Origin: an uncultured Lachnospiraceae bacterium
Lineage (GTDB): Bacteria > Bacillota > Clostridia > Lachnospirales > Lachnospiraceae
DNA: 12,591 nt
NCBI GenBank assembly: GCA_948688495.1
Contig: CAPQSW010000054.1
Span: 351-12,941 of the forward strand
Direction of reading: 5' to 3'
Part shown: positions 6,801-12,551 of the stretch, piece by piece
Position numbering within the stretch: the stretch's first letter is position 1
Layout: each line of letters starts with the position of its first letter
Translations under genes and position numbers: made by a program
Notes under the pieces: model-generated
Databases searched by the model: none
Told to the model about the DNA's origin: nothing
What the model saw: only the letters and a program-made list of their open reading frames with translations

Positions 6801-9022
6801 ACGCTGATCCGAAGGACCAGAACTGGTATAAGAAGACAGCGGAAGATCTTAAAATGACGGCTGAGAACCATGAGCATACGATCTATGATAAGCTCACGAG
6901 AGGCGAATTTGAGGTAGACAAAACAGGACTCAGGCAACGTGAGGGAGCCGAATCCTCAGGATTTGACTATACGCTTACAAGCAATGGTAAAGACTTGTAT
7001 CTGTTCTTTACGGATGTTTCCAGCAAGGACAATGGGACGTATACGACCGGCAAGGAGTTGTACGGTATGCGTTATCACCGACGGGATGAGAATGCAGTCC
7101 TTGATGATACGCAGACAGACACGGAAGATGGAGGATTTTCTGCCGCATCACAGATTACCGATTATAACAAGGTAATTGATGAGATGGACATCGCGATGAC
7201 AGAGGACAACAGAATCAGCGTTGTATCAAATTATTATGGACAGGAAATTGCAGAAGACGGCTCTATCAGATACAGCGATAATGCGCTGGCAGAACTCGAT
7301 TTTAAGCCGGTAAGCTCTATCAGCCTGAAGCCGAATTCCATAAAATGTGAAAATATGGTTGTCGGTGAAGAAACGCAGGTAATGTTTGAAGTGGAAAATA
7401 CCGGCATGATTCCGGCGGAAGATGGTTTTGCGTATCGAATCACAAAGTATGTAGATGGCAAAGAGACAGAGCTTATCACAGGTCAATCGGATATGGTTTT
7501 AAAGCCCGGAGAGATACAGCAAATCAGCGAAGCGTTTACTCCAGAAGGAGAAAAGGCCAATATGGAAATCCGCTTCTATCTGAATGAAAAAGGAGCGGTC
7601 GAATCGAACGAACCGTCCGATACCATAACGGTGAAGTATGAGAGTAGTCTGGAATTTACGGAAAGCGGCGTTGTATGGAAAGAAGGAGAAGCAAATGTTA
7701 CTGCTGAAATTGAAAACAATGGCAGAAAAGCTTCCGAGTCAGCAAAAGGAACCTTGTATTCGGTTGACCGCGAGGGCAAAAAGATGACTTCTTATGGAAC
7801 GTTTGACATCCCGGCGCTTGCTTCGGGCGAGGCACACAGCATTGCGCTGTCCTTCATGCCGAAGGCTTCTGATTTCTCAAATTTTGGCATCATAGAGTTA
7901 AAGCTTGATGTGTCAAATGGCGATAAAGTTCTGGCAAACGAGCGGTTTACGCTTACATCTTCACAGCCGGCGGTTGCTGAAATCAATGGCGGTGCAGGGA
8001 GTATAGAGGTGGCAGCGGGCAAAAGCGTAACGCTTGAGACAGTCGCCGCGCCGTGGGGCAATGATGCAGGCGAAGTGAAATATTACAGCGAGGATAACAG
8101 TACTGCATCCGTAGATGAGAAAGGCGTAGTAACGGGATACAGCAGGGGAGCCGTGACTGTTTATGCGTATTATCCCAAGAGCGGCATATCGGACAGCATT
8201 GAGGTAACTGTAAGCGGCGAATGCACGAGGCATAAATGGGAAGATATCAAGGTGACAAAAGCGGCAACCTGTAAAGAAACAGGTATTGGGACACAGAAGT
8301 GTTCTGCATGTGGCAAGACGCAGACTGTTTCCATTCCCAAAGACGCCAAAAACCATGCAAAGTATGGCACAACGAAGAAAGTAACAAAAGCGGCAACATT
8401 GAAAGCCGCCGGAAAGGCAGTCTATACCTGTAAGGGCTGTGGCAAGACGGTTAAGACGGAAACTATTGCGAAATTAAAGGCTTCTTCCGATGTAACCATT
8501 GGCTGGAAGACAGTCAAGAACGCGAAGAAGTACAAAGTGCAGATATTCGCGGGCACAAAGGCGAAGGGAAAGGCTGTCATTACGACAACGGTGAAAAAGG
8601 CATCTGCCAAGATCAAGGGCAGCAAGCTTGTGGCAGGCAAGAAATATGTTGTCAAGGTAACTGCGCTTAATAGCAAGGGCAAGGCAATAAAGCAGAATGT
8701 AAAGATTATAAAGAACAAGAAATTTACATCTGTTCTAAAGCAGCCGTTATCAAAGGTAAAAGCAACTGGCAAAGCGAAAAAGAATGTGACAGTTACATTT
8801 AAAAAGGTTACTAGGGCAAATGTGGATAAGATTACGGTAGTTGTCAAGAATGCAAAGGGCAAGAAGGTGGTTTCTAAGACATTTACCAATAAAAAGTCCT
8901 TGCGTAAGGTTGTCATTAACAGCAAAAAACTCAAGAAAGGCAGATACACAGTAGTCGTAACGGCTAAGAGCGGCAAGCTGCAAGCCGCCCCAATTACCCT
9001 GAAGAAAGTTAATATAAAATAA
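857..9022 (+). CDS. giant secreted multidomain surface protein (Calx-beta / beta-propeller / CARDB / Big_2 / Cys-ribbon / FN3-like), 2721 aa
   Basis: The ATG at 857 follows AGGAGG (842-847) by 9 nt. Residues 1-30 form a signal peptide (basic start, hydrophobic core, likely cleavage after TTKA). Further parts: Calx-beta-like halves at ~52-104 and ~260-317, split by an acidic insert with three 13-residue repeats (133-171) and an EF-hand loop DTDNDGYVSLAE (206-217); a second Calx-beta-like domain at ~323-425; unrecognised beta-rich sequence at ~434-1335, with an Asp-box-like STDGGVNF (873-880) and a carboxypeptidase-regulatory-like stretch (~1029-1120); a coiled coil (~1340-1405); a Gly/hydrophobic beta region (~1415-1650); a probable beta-propeller (~1675-2150) with SVYDGVNW (1711-1718); two CARDB-like domains (~2156-2371); Big_2 (~2375-2453); Cys repeats (~2456-2538); and an FN3-like tail with 51 Lys in the last 183 residues. 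Domain calls are by eye. No LPxTG motif, SLH domain or C-terminal TM segment is seen. The role is unknown; a Ca-binding adhesin or cell-envelope scaffold is the most likely guess. It is monocistronic, with a terminator at 9058. Confidence 0.93.
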   Translation: MKRSKRLLSALLVLCMIFTEMSTSTVTTKAEETAILLEASRLEADKLPEGNLVYFGSAAATMLEKDAVYSVPIYREGDLSGEAKVEVHAIDLMALYGEDYEFVGEDPEVMGDGETILERYARENAELLAEEESKESEEESAEPKEGKESEEEGAEPKEGKESEEESAEPEESKNSGKENEGVEKSIQEDNVDEEPAVENNDVKSADTDNDGYVSLAEYKEKRTGLPTREITKGESDPQGFINDAVNEMVPDAMNQVDTSAKLEVRFAPGEDEKQLKFRIKDDDKTEGQEAFTFLLTNPENVEVYNVTSLSVVIEDDEPSEHSKVSFTQPEYVSEDGKAVVTVKREGAEYSIADLELRSSGDTAKAGVNYNEVQEAVAFAPYEMEKQIEIPVAGEGEFDVVLSEFGSCEAGELTRATVSVQEEAGIQTQSDAGIQLQADSGQKSFDITINNKQYSVEYNWGEAKGKIMDKSYTPALWAGEYYFASDAAHGGIFSYGHWDGDKPGGTRNSHYQQDDGSDMSRNFGNLYYYDWRTWRKGRVWTESSEVPAIYYRYATPDWTMTSGTHGGQRCSFRLQSTKSRKSYDTSKDATDKFDRTRDNGLIQIGNGTSKNSDGMFRMYAYSIDQEKNRTPKSYLNFYGAAAMFKRYDVSLEAPEGKTFLTTTGKTEPIEPVQADVKCGAQVLYQQQTRAIYPNPETSGSNMVFTLKSTHVNGHDGKFGSLAGYKITVGSGGKNSTTLNYPQDFITFLNDRQNRTTGYIDYGKQAVEREIDKINKNLDTVPFDCYFIDWIEDKQVDTSTDGNSYKQLLKFKPVYNYNDVKVTVLAARGDSGASGKFKNSQLKEGAEVTFHAGDLLDLSMTPGDSMTRVVGYDVSTDGGVNFDTIRSTSSLFLESFNEYTIRPVFEKDENHIEIIFSDNTARNNLQVEQTIPQSELNSNSLFKGRTILNLNPDGETIQEKMKPEVGKDYNVRIRVTGRPAKAGYVYLPVIKDNMTGKSYNTQTYYINARSMKQDNVLTVSVVEVKESELRNYTVEGNVVSAMKPILSDGQELKELPVTNMSVMVGQGQDRSGAVIVAATQTGQNGEYSFMDLKGRPNDRIPILISNGIGRGQIAEIVLPDVSPGQDGVCHANVGKSTMRYPSGIPKVTDITYNYNNNANNQSSDNTHNSINIFDDTLNISATVDLAGRKIEQAIFTVYSVEGNKTEYKAYPSDTDAGKFNFSIEKMVDNLRNGDRISVRLVDSQKYTMTLGGAGTSSVNMEYPDVDTGIVFYTENVLNVPQFYEATPVPSSANIPVVGAANGSASTGLLTFSKTYWDEQKNGYSLDINISGSGSNKGAPSHNDKKQALNRYKKAVEDDKEVNKLNAENIMLRQQLESYDGDYSDEADDQVKKLESQIDKNQELSEELGGNKHAKDVRGGMTKATTFSVSMNVMLSLEFIKDSKGDYMLCYTAVTLGGTVSFNKTFYTAISFVPCFFNLNGTAQLNIALGGAVPEAQDSYTEGEFQSLSGNIAEVLVDPEIDVKTDAMFKLTGQMGVGLCGILSARGYVSIQLQFDVGYNEHDTRTGFLFGSEGGIGFDILVGTININLYSARVGTGSLEGKTSYSFFGGLIQDEDKEGRQVFSLADAKDDNEKILTADDGTVTTYREADAGTEDMSSFGKNRLRASLEADSMTTLLSPAAEHTRPQITLLDGGKKLITFIGNGGGNTHALFYSVYDGVNWSEPKQVSNDSTMDSMPSILNLGSKVILAWADADRAFTADDAANDKLSAMGISAAVYDVQAGTMSAERELVKDAYCNLAPQLSESDGVIYCSYMKRDLKHVESEDDILDMTGIYSTMAYVQYRIDEQALLAEEELVTVEHPSITDPLVFDYHMETIDVGEESYLVSAYTIDEDRNLKTGGDRGLWMKLKNLTTGREYYPMQIEQPDSTASAPQLNKLDGRLYLTYLTGGSTFGLLDVSGLLEDIFTGPTETGENSVSADVSVYKNADPKDQNWYKKTAEDLKMTAENHEHTIYDKLTRGEFEVDKTGLRQREGAESSGFDYTLTSNGKDLYLFFTDVSSKDNGTYTTGKELYGMRYHRRDENAVLDDTQTDTEDGGFSAASQITDYNKVIDEMDIAMTEDNRISVVSNYYGQEIAEDGSIRYSDNALAELDFKPVSSISLKPNSIKCENMVVGEETQVMFEVENTGMIPAEDGFAYRITKYVDGKETELITGQSDMVLKPGEIQQISEAFTPEGEKANMEIRFYLNEKGAVESNEPSDTITVKYESSLEFTESGVVWKEGEANVTAEIENNGRKASESAKGTLYSVDREGKKMTSYGTFDIPALASGEAHSIALSFMPKASDFSNFGIIELKLDVSNGDKVLANERFTLTSSQPAVAEINGGAGSIEVAAGKSVTLETVAAPWGNDAGEVKYYSEDNSTASVDEKGVVTGYSRGAVTVYAYYPKSGISDSIEVTVSGECTRHKWEDIKVTKAATCKETGIGTQKCSACGKTQTVSIPKDAKNHAKYGTTKKVTKAATLKAAGKAVYTCKGCGKTVKTETIAKLKASSDVTIGWKTVKNAKKYKVQIFAGTKAKGKAVITTTVKKASAKIKGSKLVAGKKYVVKVTALNSKGKAIKQNVKIIKNKKFTSVLKQPLSKVKATGKAKKNVTVTFKKVTRANVDKITVVVKNAKGKKVVSKTFTNKKSLRKVVINSKKLKKGRYTVVVTAKSGKLQAAPITLKKVNIK
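1253..1369 (+). repeat. three tandem 39-bp in-frame repeats encoding an acidic 13-residue unit
   Basis: Copies lie at 1253-1291, 1292-1330 and 1331-1369. Copies 1 and 2 differ at two bases, copies 2 and 3 at four. Each encodes a unit like SKESEEESAEPKE (residues 133-171 of the giant protein). A degenerate remnant continues after 1369. The length is a multiple of three, so gain or loss of a copy would change protein length without breaking the frame. Confidence 0.93.
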
Positions 9023-9057
9023 AAGAATTTTTATTTCAGTCTGCAGTTCTGAAACGG

Positions 9058-9088
9058 CAGCCCCGGGAAACCGGGGCTGTATTTCTTA
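9058..9088 (+). terminator. rho-independent terminator of the giant gene
   Basis: A perfect 9-bp stem, CAGCCCCGG (9058-9066) and CCGGGGCTG (9071-9079), closes a stable GAAA tetraloop and is followed by TATTTCTT. It starts 36 nt after the stop codon of the giant gene and separates it from the downstream operon. Confidence 0.9.
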
Positions 9089-9115
9089 TCGGGGCGATTA
9101 TTTTATCAGAAATGG

Positions 9116-9144
9116 TTTATGGAAATTTTGTAACGTGGTATACT
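9116..9144 (+). promoter_or_regulatory. promoter of the lipoprotein-MBOAT-DHHW operon
   Basis: An extended -10 element, TGG followed by TATACT (9139-9144), lies 17 nt after a weak -35, TTTATG (9116-9121). The extended -10 can make up for the poor -35. It lies after the terminator at 9058 and 67 nt before the lipoprotein start codon, so the three-gene operon very likely has its own transcript. Confidence 0.55.
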
Positions 9145-9210
9145 AACAAAGGAAGTGATAAAGTTACTAATAACTTTTAAAAGCAAATTTATGGAAAGGG
9201 CGAACATTAT

Positions 9211-9807
9211 ATGAAAAAAATAGTTTCTATTATGGTTGTAATGAGTATGAGTTTTGTTCTGGTGGCCTTTACAGGCTGCGGCAATGCGAAAGATGACAGC
9301 GGTGATAACAGCGACGGCGCTGTACACATTGCATCTGCTGTGGATTTCTATACAAAGGTCTGGGCTGCATTTGGTGAGGAGAACAAGTTTTCCAGTGTTG
9401 GAGGTGATGCGGAACATAGTACGGAGGGACCGGGAGAGTTCCAGCTGACGGAAGATAACGCCGACAGTTTTAAGCAGCTTCTATTTGTTACGGATGAGCT
9501 TTACGATATGCTTGAGAATGATGCTGCTACGCTTTGTCATATGATGAATAGCAATACCTTCAGCTCGGCTGTTGCCAAACTAAAGGATCCGGCAAAGTCA
9601 TCTGAGTTTGCCAATGCGTACAGGGATGCCATTCAAAAGCAACATTGGATGTGTGGTTTTCCCGATAAAGTAGTTGTTATTTCCGTTGGGGACTATGTGG
9701 TTATGGCATACGGCCTGGAGGAAAATATTGATAACCTTGTTGCCGCCTGTGCAGAAGTTTTTGCGCAATCCAAAGTACTTGTTGATGCTCCTGCGATGAT
9801 CGAATAA
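9211..9807 (+). CDS. small lipoprotein of unknown function, first gene of an O-acylation operon (198 aa)
   Basis: The start is ATG at 9211, with a purine-rich GGAAAGGG (9193-9200) 10 nt upstream as ribosome binding site. The N terminus is a lipoprotein signal peptide: MKK, a hydrophobic stretch, then FTGC with Cys at residue 23 as the predicted lipidation site, followed by an Asp/Ser/Gly-rich linker. The mature part (~37-198) is mostly predicted helix, with a hydrophobic strand KVVVISVGDYVVMAYG near 163-178. It should sit on the outer face of the membrane. The layout (lipoprotein, helical part, late hydrophobic strand, beside MBOAT and DHHW genes) recalls DUF4358 lipoproteins of Clostridia, but I cannot confirm this without a profile search. 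It has no recognisable catalytic motif. A role as accessory or substrate-binding factor for the acylation pair is inferred from position only. The MBOAT gene starts 40 nt after its stop. Confidence 0.88.
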   Translation: MKKIVSIMVVMSMSFVLVAFTGCGNAKDDSGDNSDGAVHIASAVDFYTKVWAAFGEENKFSSVGGDAEHSTEGPGEFQLTEDNADSFKQLLFVTDELYDMLENDAATLCHMMNSNTFSSAVAKLKDPAKSSEFANAYRDAIQKQHWMCGFPDKVVVISVGDYVVMAYGLEENIDNLVAACAEVFAQSKVLVDAPAMIE

Positions 9808-9847
9808 TTTTGTAGTGTTTTGCGCGAAAAGAAGGGAGGGTATTGAC

Positions 9848-11251
9848 ATGCTGTTTTCCAGCATACCATTTTTGTTTTGGTTTTTGCCCTGCGTATTTTT
9901 GCTCTATTTTATTGCACCTTGCCGCCTGAAAAATACAGTTCTGCTTTTTTCGAGTTTGTTCTTTTATGGGTGGGGAGAGCCAAAATATGTTGTGTGGATA
10001 GTAGCTGCCATCGTAATGGGATATGTATTCGGACGCCTTATAGAGCATTTTCGTAATAATAATAGAATGGCAAGGCTTTTGCTGGTTCTGTCTGTTTCAA
10101 GCAGCCTTGCCATTTTTGGATATTTTAAATATGGAGATTTCTTTATAAATAATTTTAATGCAATGACGGGATGTTCTGTTCCACTGCTTCAGTTGGCACT
10201 GCCTATCGGAATCAGCTTCTATACCTTCCAGATACTCAGCTATACGGTTGATGTTTACCGTGGAAATGTTGCGGCGCAGAAGAATTTTATTGATCTTGCA
10301 GCATATGTTGCGCTCTTTCCACAGTTGATTGCCGGACCGATTGTACGTTATTCCCATGTTGCTAACCAACTGAAAAATAGAACGTATTCTGTTGATAAAG
10401 CTGCGCTTGGTATGCGCCGTTTTATTTTGGGGCTTGGCAAAAAGGTCATGGTTGCCAATCTGCTGGGCGAGCTTTGCAGCATTTTCCGTGAATCAAATGA
10501 TAAATCCGTACTGTTTTTCTGGCTTTATGCGGTGTCATATGCGCTTCACATTTATTTTGATTTTTCTGGTTACAGTGATATGGCGATTGGTCTTGGCAGA
10601 ATCTTTGGATTCAGTTTCCCTGAAAACTTTGATTATCCTTACGTTTCTGCCAGCGTTACTGAATTTTGGCAGCGCTGGCATATGTCGCTGGGCTCATGGT
10701 TCCGCGATTATGTCTATATTCCGCTCGGCGGCAACCGCGTTGGGGTTTTGCGGCATCTATTCAATATTTTTGTGGTTTGGATTCTTACCGGCTTCTGGCA
10801 TGGGGCTGCATGGAACTTTATTGTCTGGGGGCTTTATTTTGCGGTCCTGCTCACGATAGAAAAGCTTTGGCTGCTTAAAATTCTTAGAGTAGGCCATGTT
10901 TGGAATCATGCGTATGTCGTGCTTCTGGTTATACTCAGTTTTGTTATTTTTGATGCTGCAAATCTGGGACAGGCATTTTCTTATATAAAAGCTATGTTTG
11001 GCGCAGGTGGGTATCCCTTGATTTCGGAGGAATTTCTATATTATTTCCGCAGCTATGGGGTTGTTCTCATGGCTGCAGCGCTTGGTGCAACGCCGCTGCC
11101 CAAAAAGCTTTGGAGCCGGGTGAGTGCAACTTCTGTGGGTGGAAATGCTGCAATTTTTGTTGAACCTCTGGCAATTTCCGCAATGTTTGTGGTATGTACG
11201 GCATATCTGGTGGATGGTTCCTACAATCCCTTTCTTTATTTTAGATTTTAG
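9848..11251 (+). CDS. MBOAT-family membrane O-acyltransferase (AlgI/DltB-like), 467 aa
   Basis: This is a polytopic membrane protein, with roughly ten hydrophobic segments, of the kind that moves acyl groups (usually acetyl) from a cytoplasmic donor across the membrane for transfer to a surface polymer. ATG 9848 is preferred over the in-frame GTG at 9815: GGGAGGG (9834-9840) lies 7 nt before it, and MLFSSIPFLFWFLP is the typical AlgI-type N terminus. The family core is clear: FDFSGYSDMAIGLGR (from ~237), FWQRWHMSLGSWFRDY with His278, and TGFWHGAAWN with His318, the invariant histidine matching the catalytic His of AlgI and DltB. The length fits the AlgI branch. The dlt partners (dltA, dltC, dltD) are absent and the neighbour is a DHHW protein, so alginate-type or other glycan O-acetylation fits better than teichoic acid D-alanylation. 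The glycan substrate is unknown. Confidence 0.95.
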   Translation: MLFSSIPFLFWFLPCVFLLYFIAPCRLKNTVLLFSSLFFYGWGEPKYVVWIVAAIVMGYVFGRLIEHFRNNNRMARLLLVLSVSSSLAIFGYFKYGDFFINNFNAMTGCSVPLLQLALPIGISFYTFQILSYTVDVYRGNVAAQKNFIDLAAYVALFPQLIAGPIVRYSHVANQLKNRTYSVDKAALGMRRFILGLGKKVMVANLLGELCSIFRESNDKSVLFFWLYAVSYALHIYFDFSGYSDMAIGLGRIFGFSFPENFDYPYVSASVTEFWQRWHMSLGSWFRDYVYIPLGGNRVGVLRHLFNIFVVWILTGFWHGAAWNFIVWGLYFAVLLTIEKLWLLKILRVGHVWNHAYVVLLVILSFVIFDAANLGQAFSYIKAMFGAGGYPLISEEFLYYFRSYGVVLMAAALGATPLPKKLWSRVSATSVGGNAAIFVEPLAISAMFVVCTAYLVDGSYNPFLYFRF

Positions 11252-11275
11252 GAGGGGGGCTAAAGCATTTCTATC

Positions 11276-11344
11276 ATGCCTTCCGACGACATGACAGGTG
11301 ACGAGAAACGGCGCGTGCCGATACCGAGGAGGAAGAAAGTTTGA
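11276..11344 (+). CDS. possible 22-codon ORF overlapping the DHHW start (or a detached DHHW N terminus)
   Basis: An open frame from ATG 11276 fills the MBOAT-DHHW gap. Its stop TGA (11342-11344) overlaps the TTG start of the DHHW gene (11341-11343). The peptide begins MPSDDMTGDE and ends KRRVPIPRRKKV, very basic at its C terminus. A strong GGAGGGGGG (11251-11259), overlapping the MBOAT stop, lies 16 nt before this ATG, too far for a normal site, but 7 nt before an in-frame ATT at 11267. Two readings are possible: a tiny coupled ORF that feeds ribosomes to the TTG start, or the cytoplasmic tail of a longer DHHW protein separated by a one-base frameshift. A basic stretch directly before a membrane segment would suit the second reading. 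It may also be non-coding. Confidence 0.3.
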   Translation: MPSDDMTGDEKRRVPIPRRKKV

Positions 11345-12438
11345 AAGAATATAAGAACCTAATTTTTGTTGTCATTGTTGGCATGGTTTTTGCCAGCATG
11401 GCTCTGGCCGCCTGGGTACTGCCTTCCAAAGATTTTTCTGACAGCGAGAGACGTAAACTTGCTCAGTTTCCAGAATTTTCGTTTGACGCTGCCTGGGATG
11501 GCAGCTTTAGAACAAAATTCGAGAGTTACACGCAGGATCAGTTTCCTATGCGCGATAGTTTTCGGACGGTTAAGTCATTTTCTGCCTACTATATGTTGGG
11601 ACAGCTCGACAATAACGGCATTTATTTGAAAGACGGTTATGCTGCAAAACTTGAATATCCGCTAAATGAGGAGTCTGTCATTCATGCTGCGGACAGATTT
11701 GGCTATATTTATGAGAAGTTTCTTGCAAATAAAAATTTGAATATTTATCTTTCAATAGTTCCCGATAAGAGTTTTTTTCTTGCCAAGCCAAATGGATATT
11801 TGAGCATGGATTATGATAGGATGTTTACCATAATGCGAGAGAACATGAGCTATGCCAGGTATATTGATATTACTGGAACCCTTGACATTACTGATTATTA
11901 TAAGACCGATGCGCACTGGCGTCAGGAAAAATTAGCTGATACTGCCACAAGGCTTGCGGCAAAGATGGGTGTTGCTATTTCGGGGGTATATACCGAGCAT
12001 GCGCTTGAACGTCCATTTTATGGAGTTTATTATGGTCAGTCCTCGCTTCCGCTGCCGGCAGAGACGATATATTACCTTACAAATAACGTCCTTGATGGCT
12101 GCAAGGTGACAGATTATGAAATGGGGACGGTTGGTGGAATCTATGATATGGACAAAGCGGCAGGCAAGGATCCGTATGAAATATTTTTGTCAGGCTCACG
12201 TTCGCTCATCACCATAGAGAATCCTAAGTGTGAAAATGGACGAGAACTAATTATATTCAGGGATTCTTTTGGAAGCAGTTTAGCGCCGCTTCTTGTTGAG
12301 GGATATTCGAAAGTTACGCTGGTCGATATTAGATATTTGAGCGTGGATTATCTTGATAAATTTGTTACATTTAATGACCAGGATGTACTGTTTCTTTTCA
12401 GTACACTTATTCTTAATAATAGTGAAACATTGACTTGA
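11341..12438 (+). CDS. DHHW-family membrane-anchored protein, AlgJ/AlgX-like acetylation partner (365 aa)
   Basis: The TTG start at 11341 is supported by AGGAGG (11327-11332) 8 nt upstream; the first in-frame ATG comes 14 codons later, inside the membrane segment. Residues ~6-26 form one transmembrane anchor and the rest should face outside. The early motif DSERRKLAQFPEFS and the later DQFPMRDSF are typical of DHHW proteins that accompany MBOAT acyltransferases in Firmicutes. The name-giving motif is DAHW here (Asp190, His192), the D-x-H-W form also seen in AlgJ and AlgX, and FRDSFGSS gives a candidate nucleophile, Ser309. These match the Asp-His-Ser triad of AlgX/AlgJ, which transfers or handles acetyl groups on polymers outside the membrane. 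It is the last gene of the operon; no clear terminator follows. Substrate identity is not visible. Confidence 0.92.
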   Translation: MKEYKNLIFVVIVGMVFASMALAAWVLPSKDFSDSERRKLAQFPEFSFDAAWDGSFRTKFESYTQDQFPMRDSFRTVKSFSAYYMLGQLDNNGIYLKDGYAAKLEYPLNEESVIHAADRFGYIYEKFLANKNLNIYLSIVPDKSFFLAKPNGYLSMDYDRMFTIMRENMSYARYIDITGTLDITDYYKTDAHWRQEKLADTATRLAAKMGVAISGVYTEHALERPFYGVYYGQSSLPLPAETIYYLTNNVLDGCKVTDYEMGTVGGIYDMDKAAGKDPYEIFLSGSRSLITIENPKCENGRELIIFRDSFGSSLAPLLVEGYSKVTLVDIRYLSVDYLDKFVTFNDQDVLFLFSTLILNNSETLT

Positions 12439-12487
12439 AACGAAAATAAAAAAGTTACAAAATGCACATAAAAATGTAAAAAAATAC

Positions 12488-12521
12488 TTGCAATCTACTT
12501 TGTTATATGATAATATATAAT
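12488..12521 (+). promoter_or_regulatory. candidate promoter of the tRNA-Glu transcript
   Basis: TTGCAA (12488-12493) is followed after 17 nt by TAATAT (12511-12516). A perfect TATAAT lies at 12516-12521 but is 22 nt from that -35. Either -10 would start transcription ~20-30 nt before the tRNA at 12552. The flanking sequence is A+T-rich, as is usual for stable-RNA promoters. Confidence 0.5.
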
Positions 12522-12551
12522 CTGTCGCGAGGTAATTGTGACATAGATGAA

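Noticed and set aside
8422..8976. Minus-strand 184-codon hydrophobic frame resembling a membrane protein
   Set aside because: It is antisense to the Lys-rich tail, where AAG/AAA codons read backwards as CTT/TTT give Leu/Phe. It has no ribosome binding site and the + strand frame is continuous through it.
11366..11629. 87-codon + strand frame inside the DHHW gene
   Set aside because: It is an alternative-frame shadow; the DHHW frame has clear family motifs over the same bases and a good ribosome binding site.
12455..12479. TTACA/TGTAA inverted repeat as terminator of the acylation operon
   Set aside because: The stem is only five A+T-rich pairs with no following T-tract, too weak for an intrinsic terminator.
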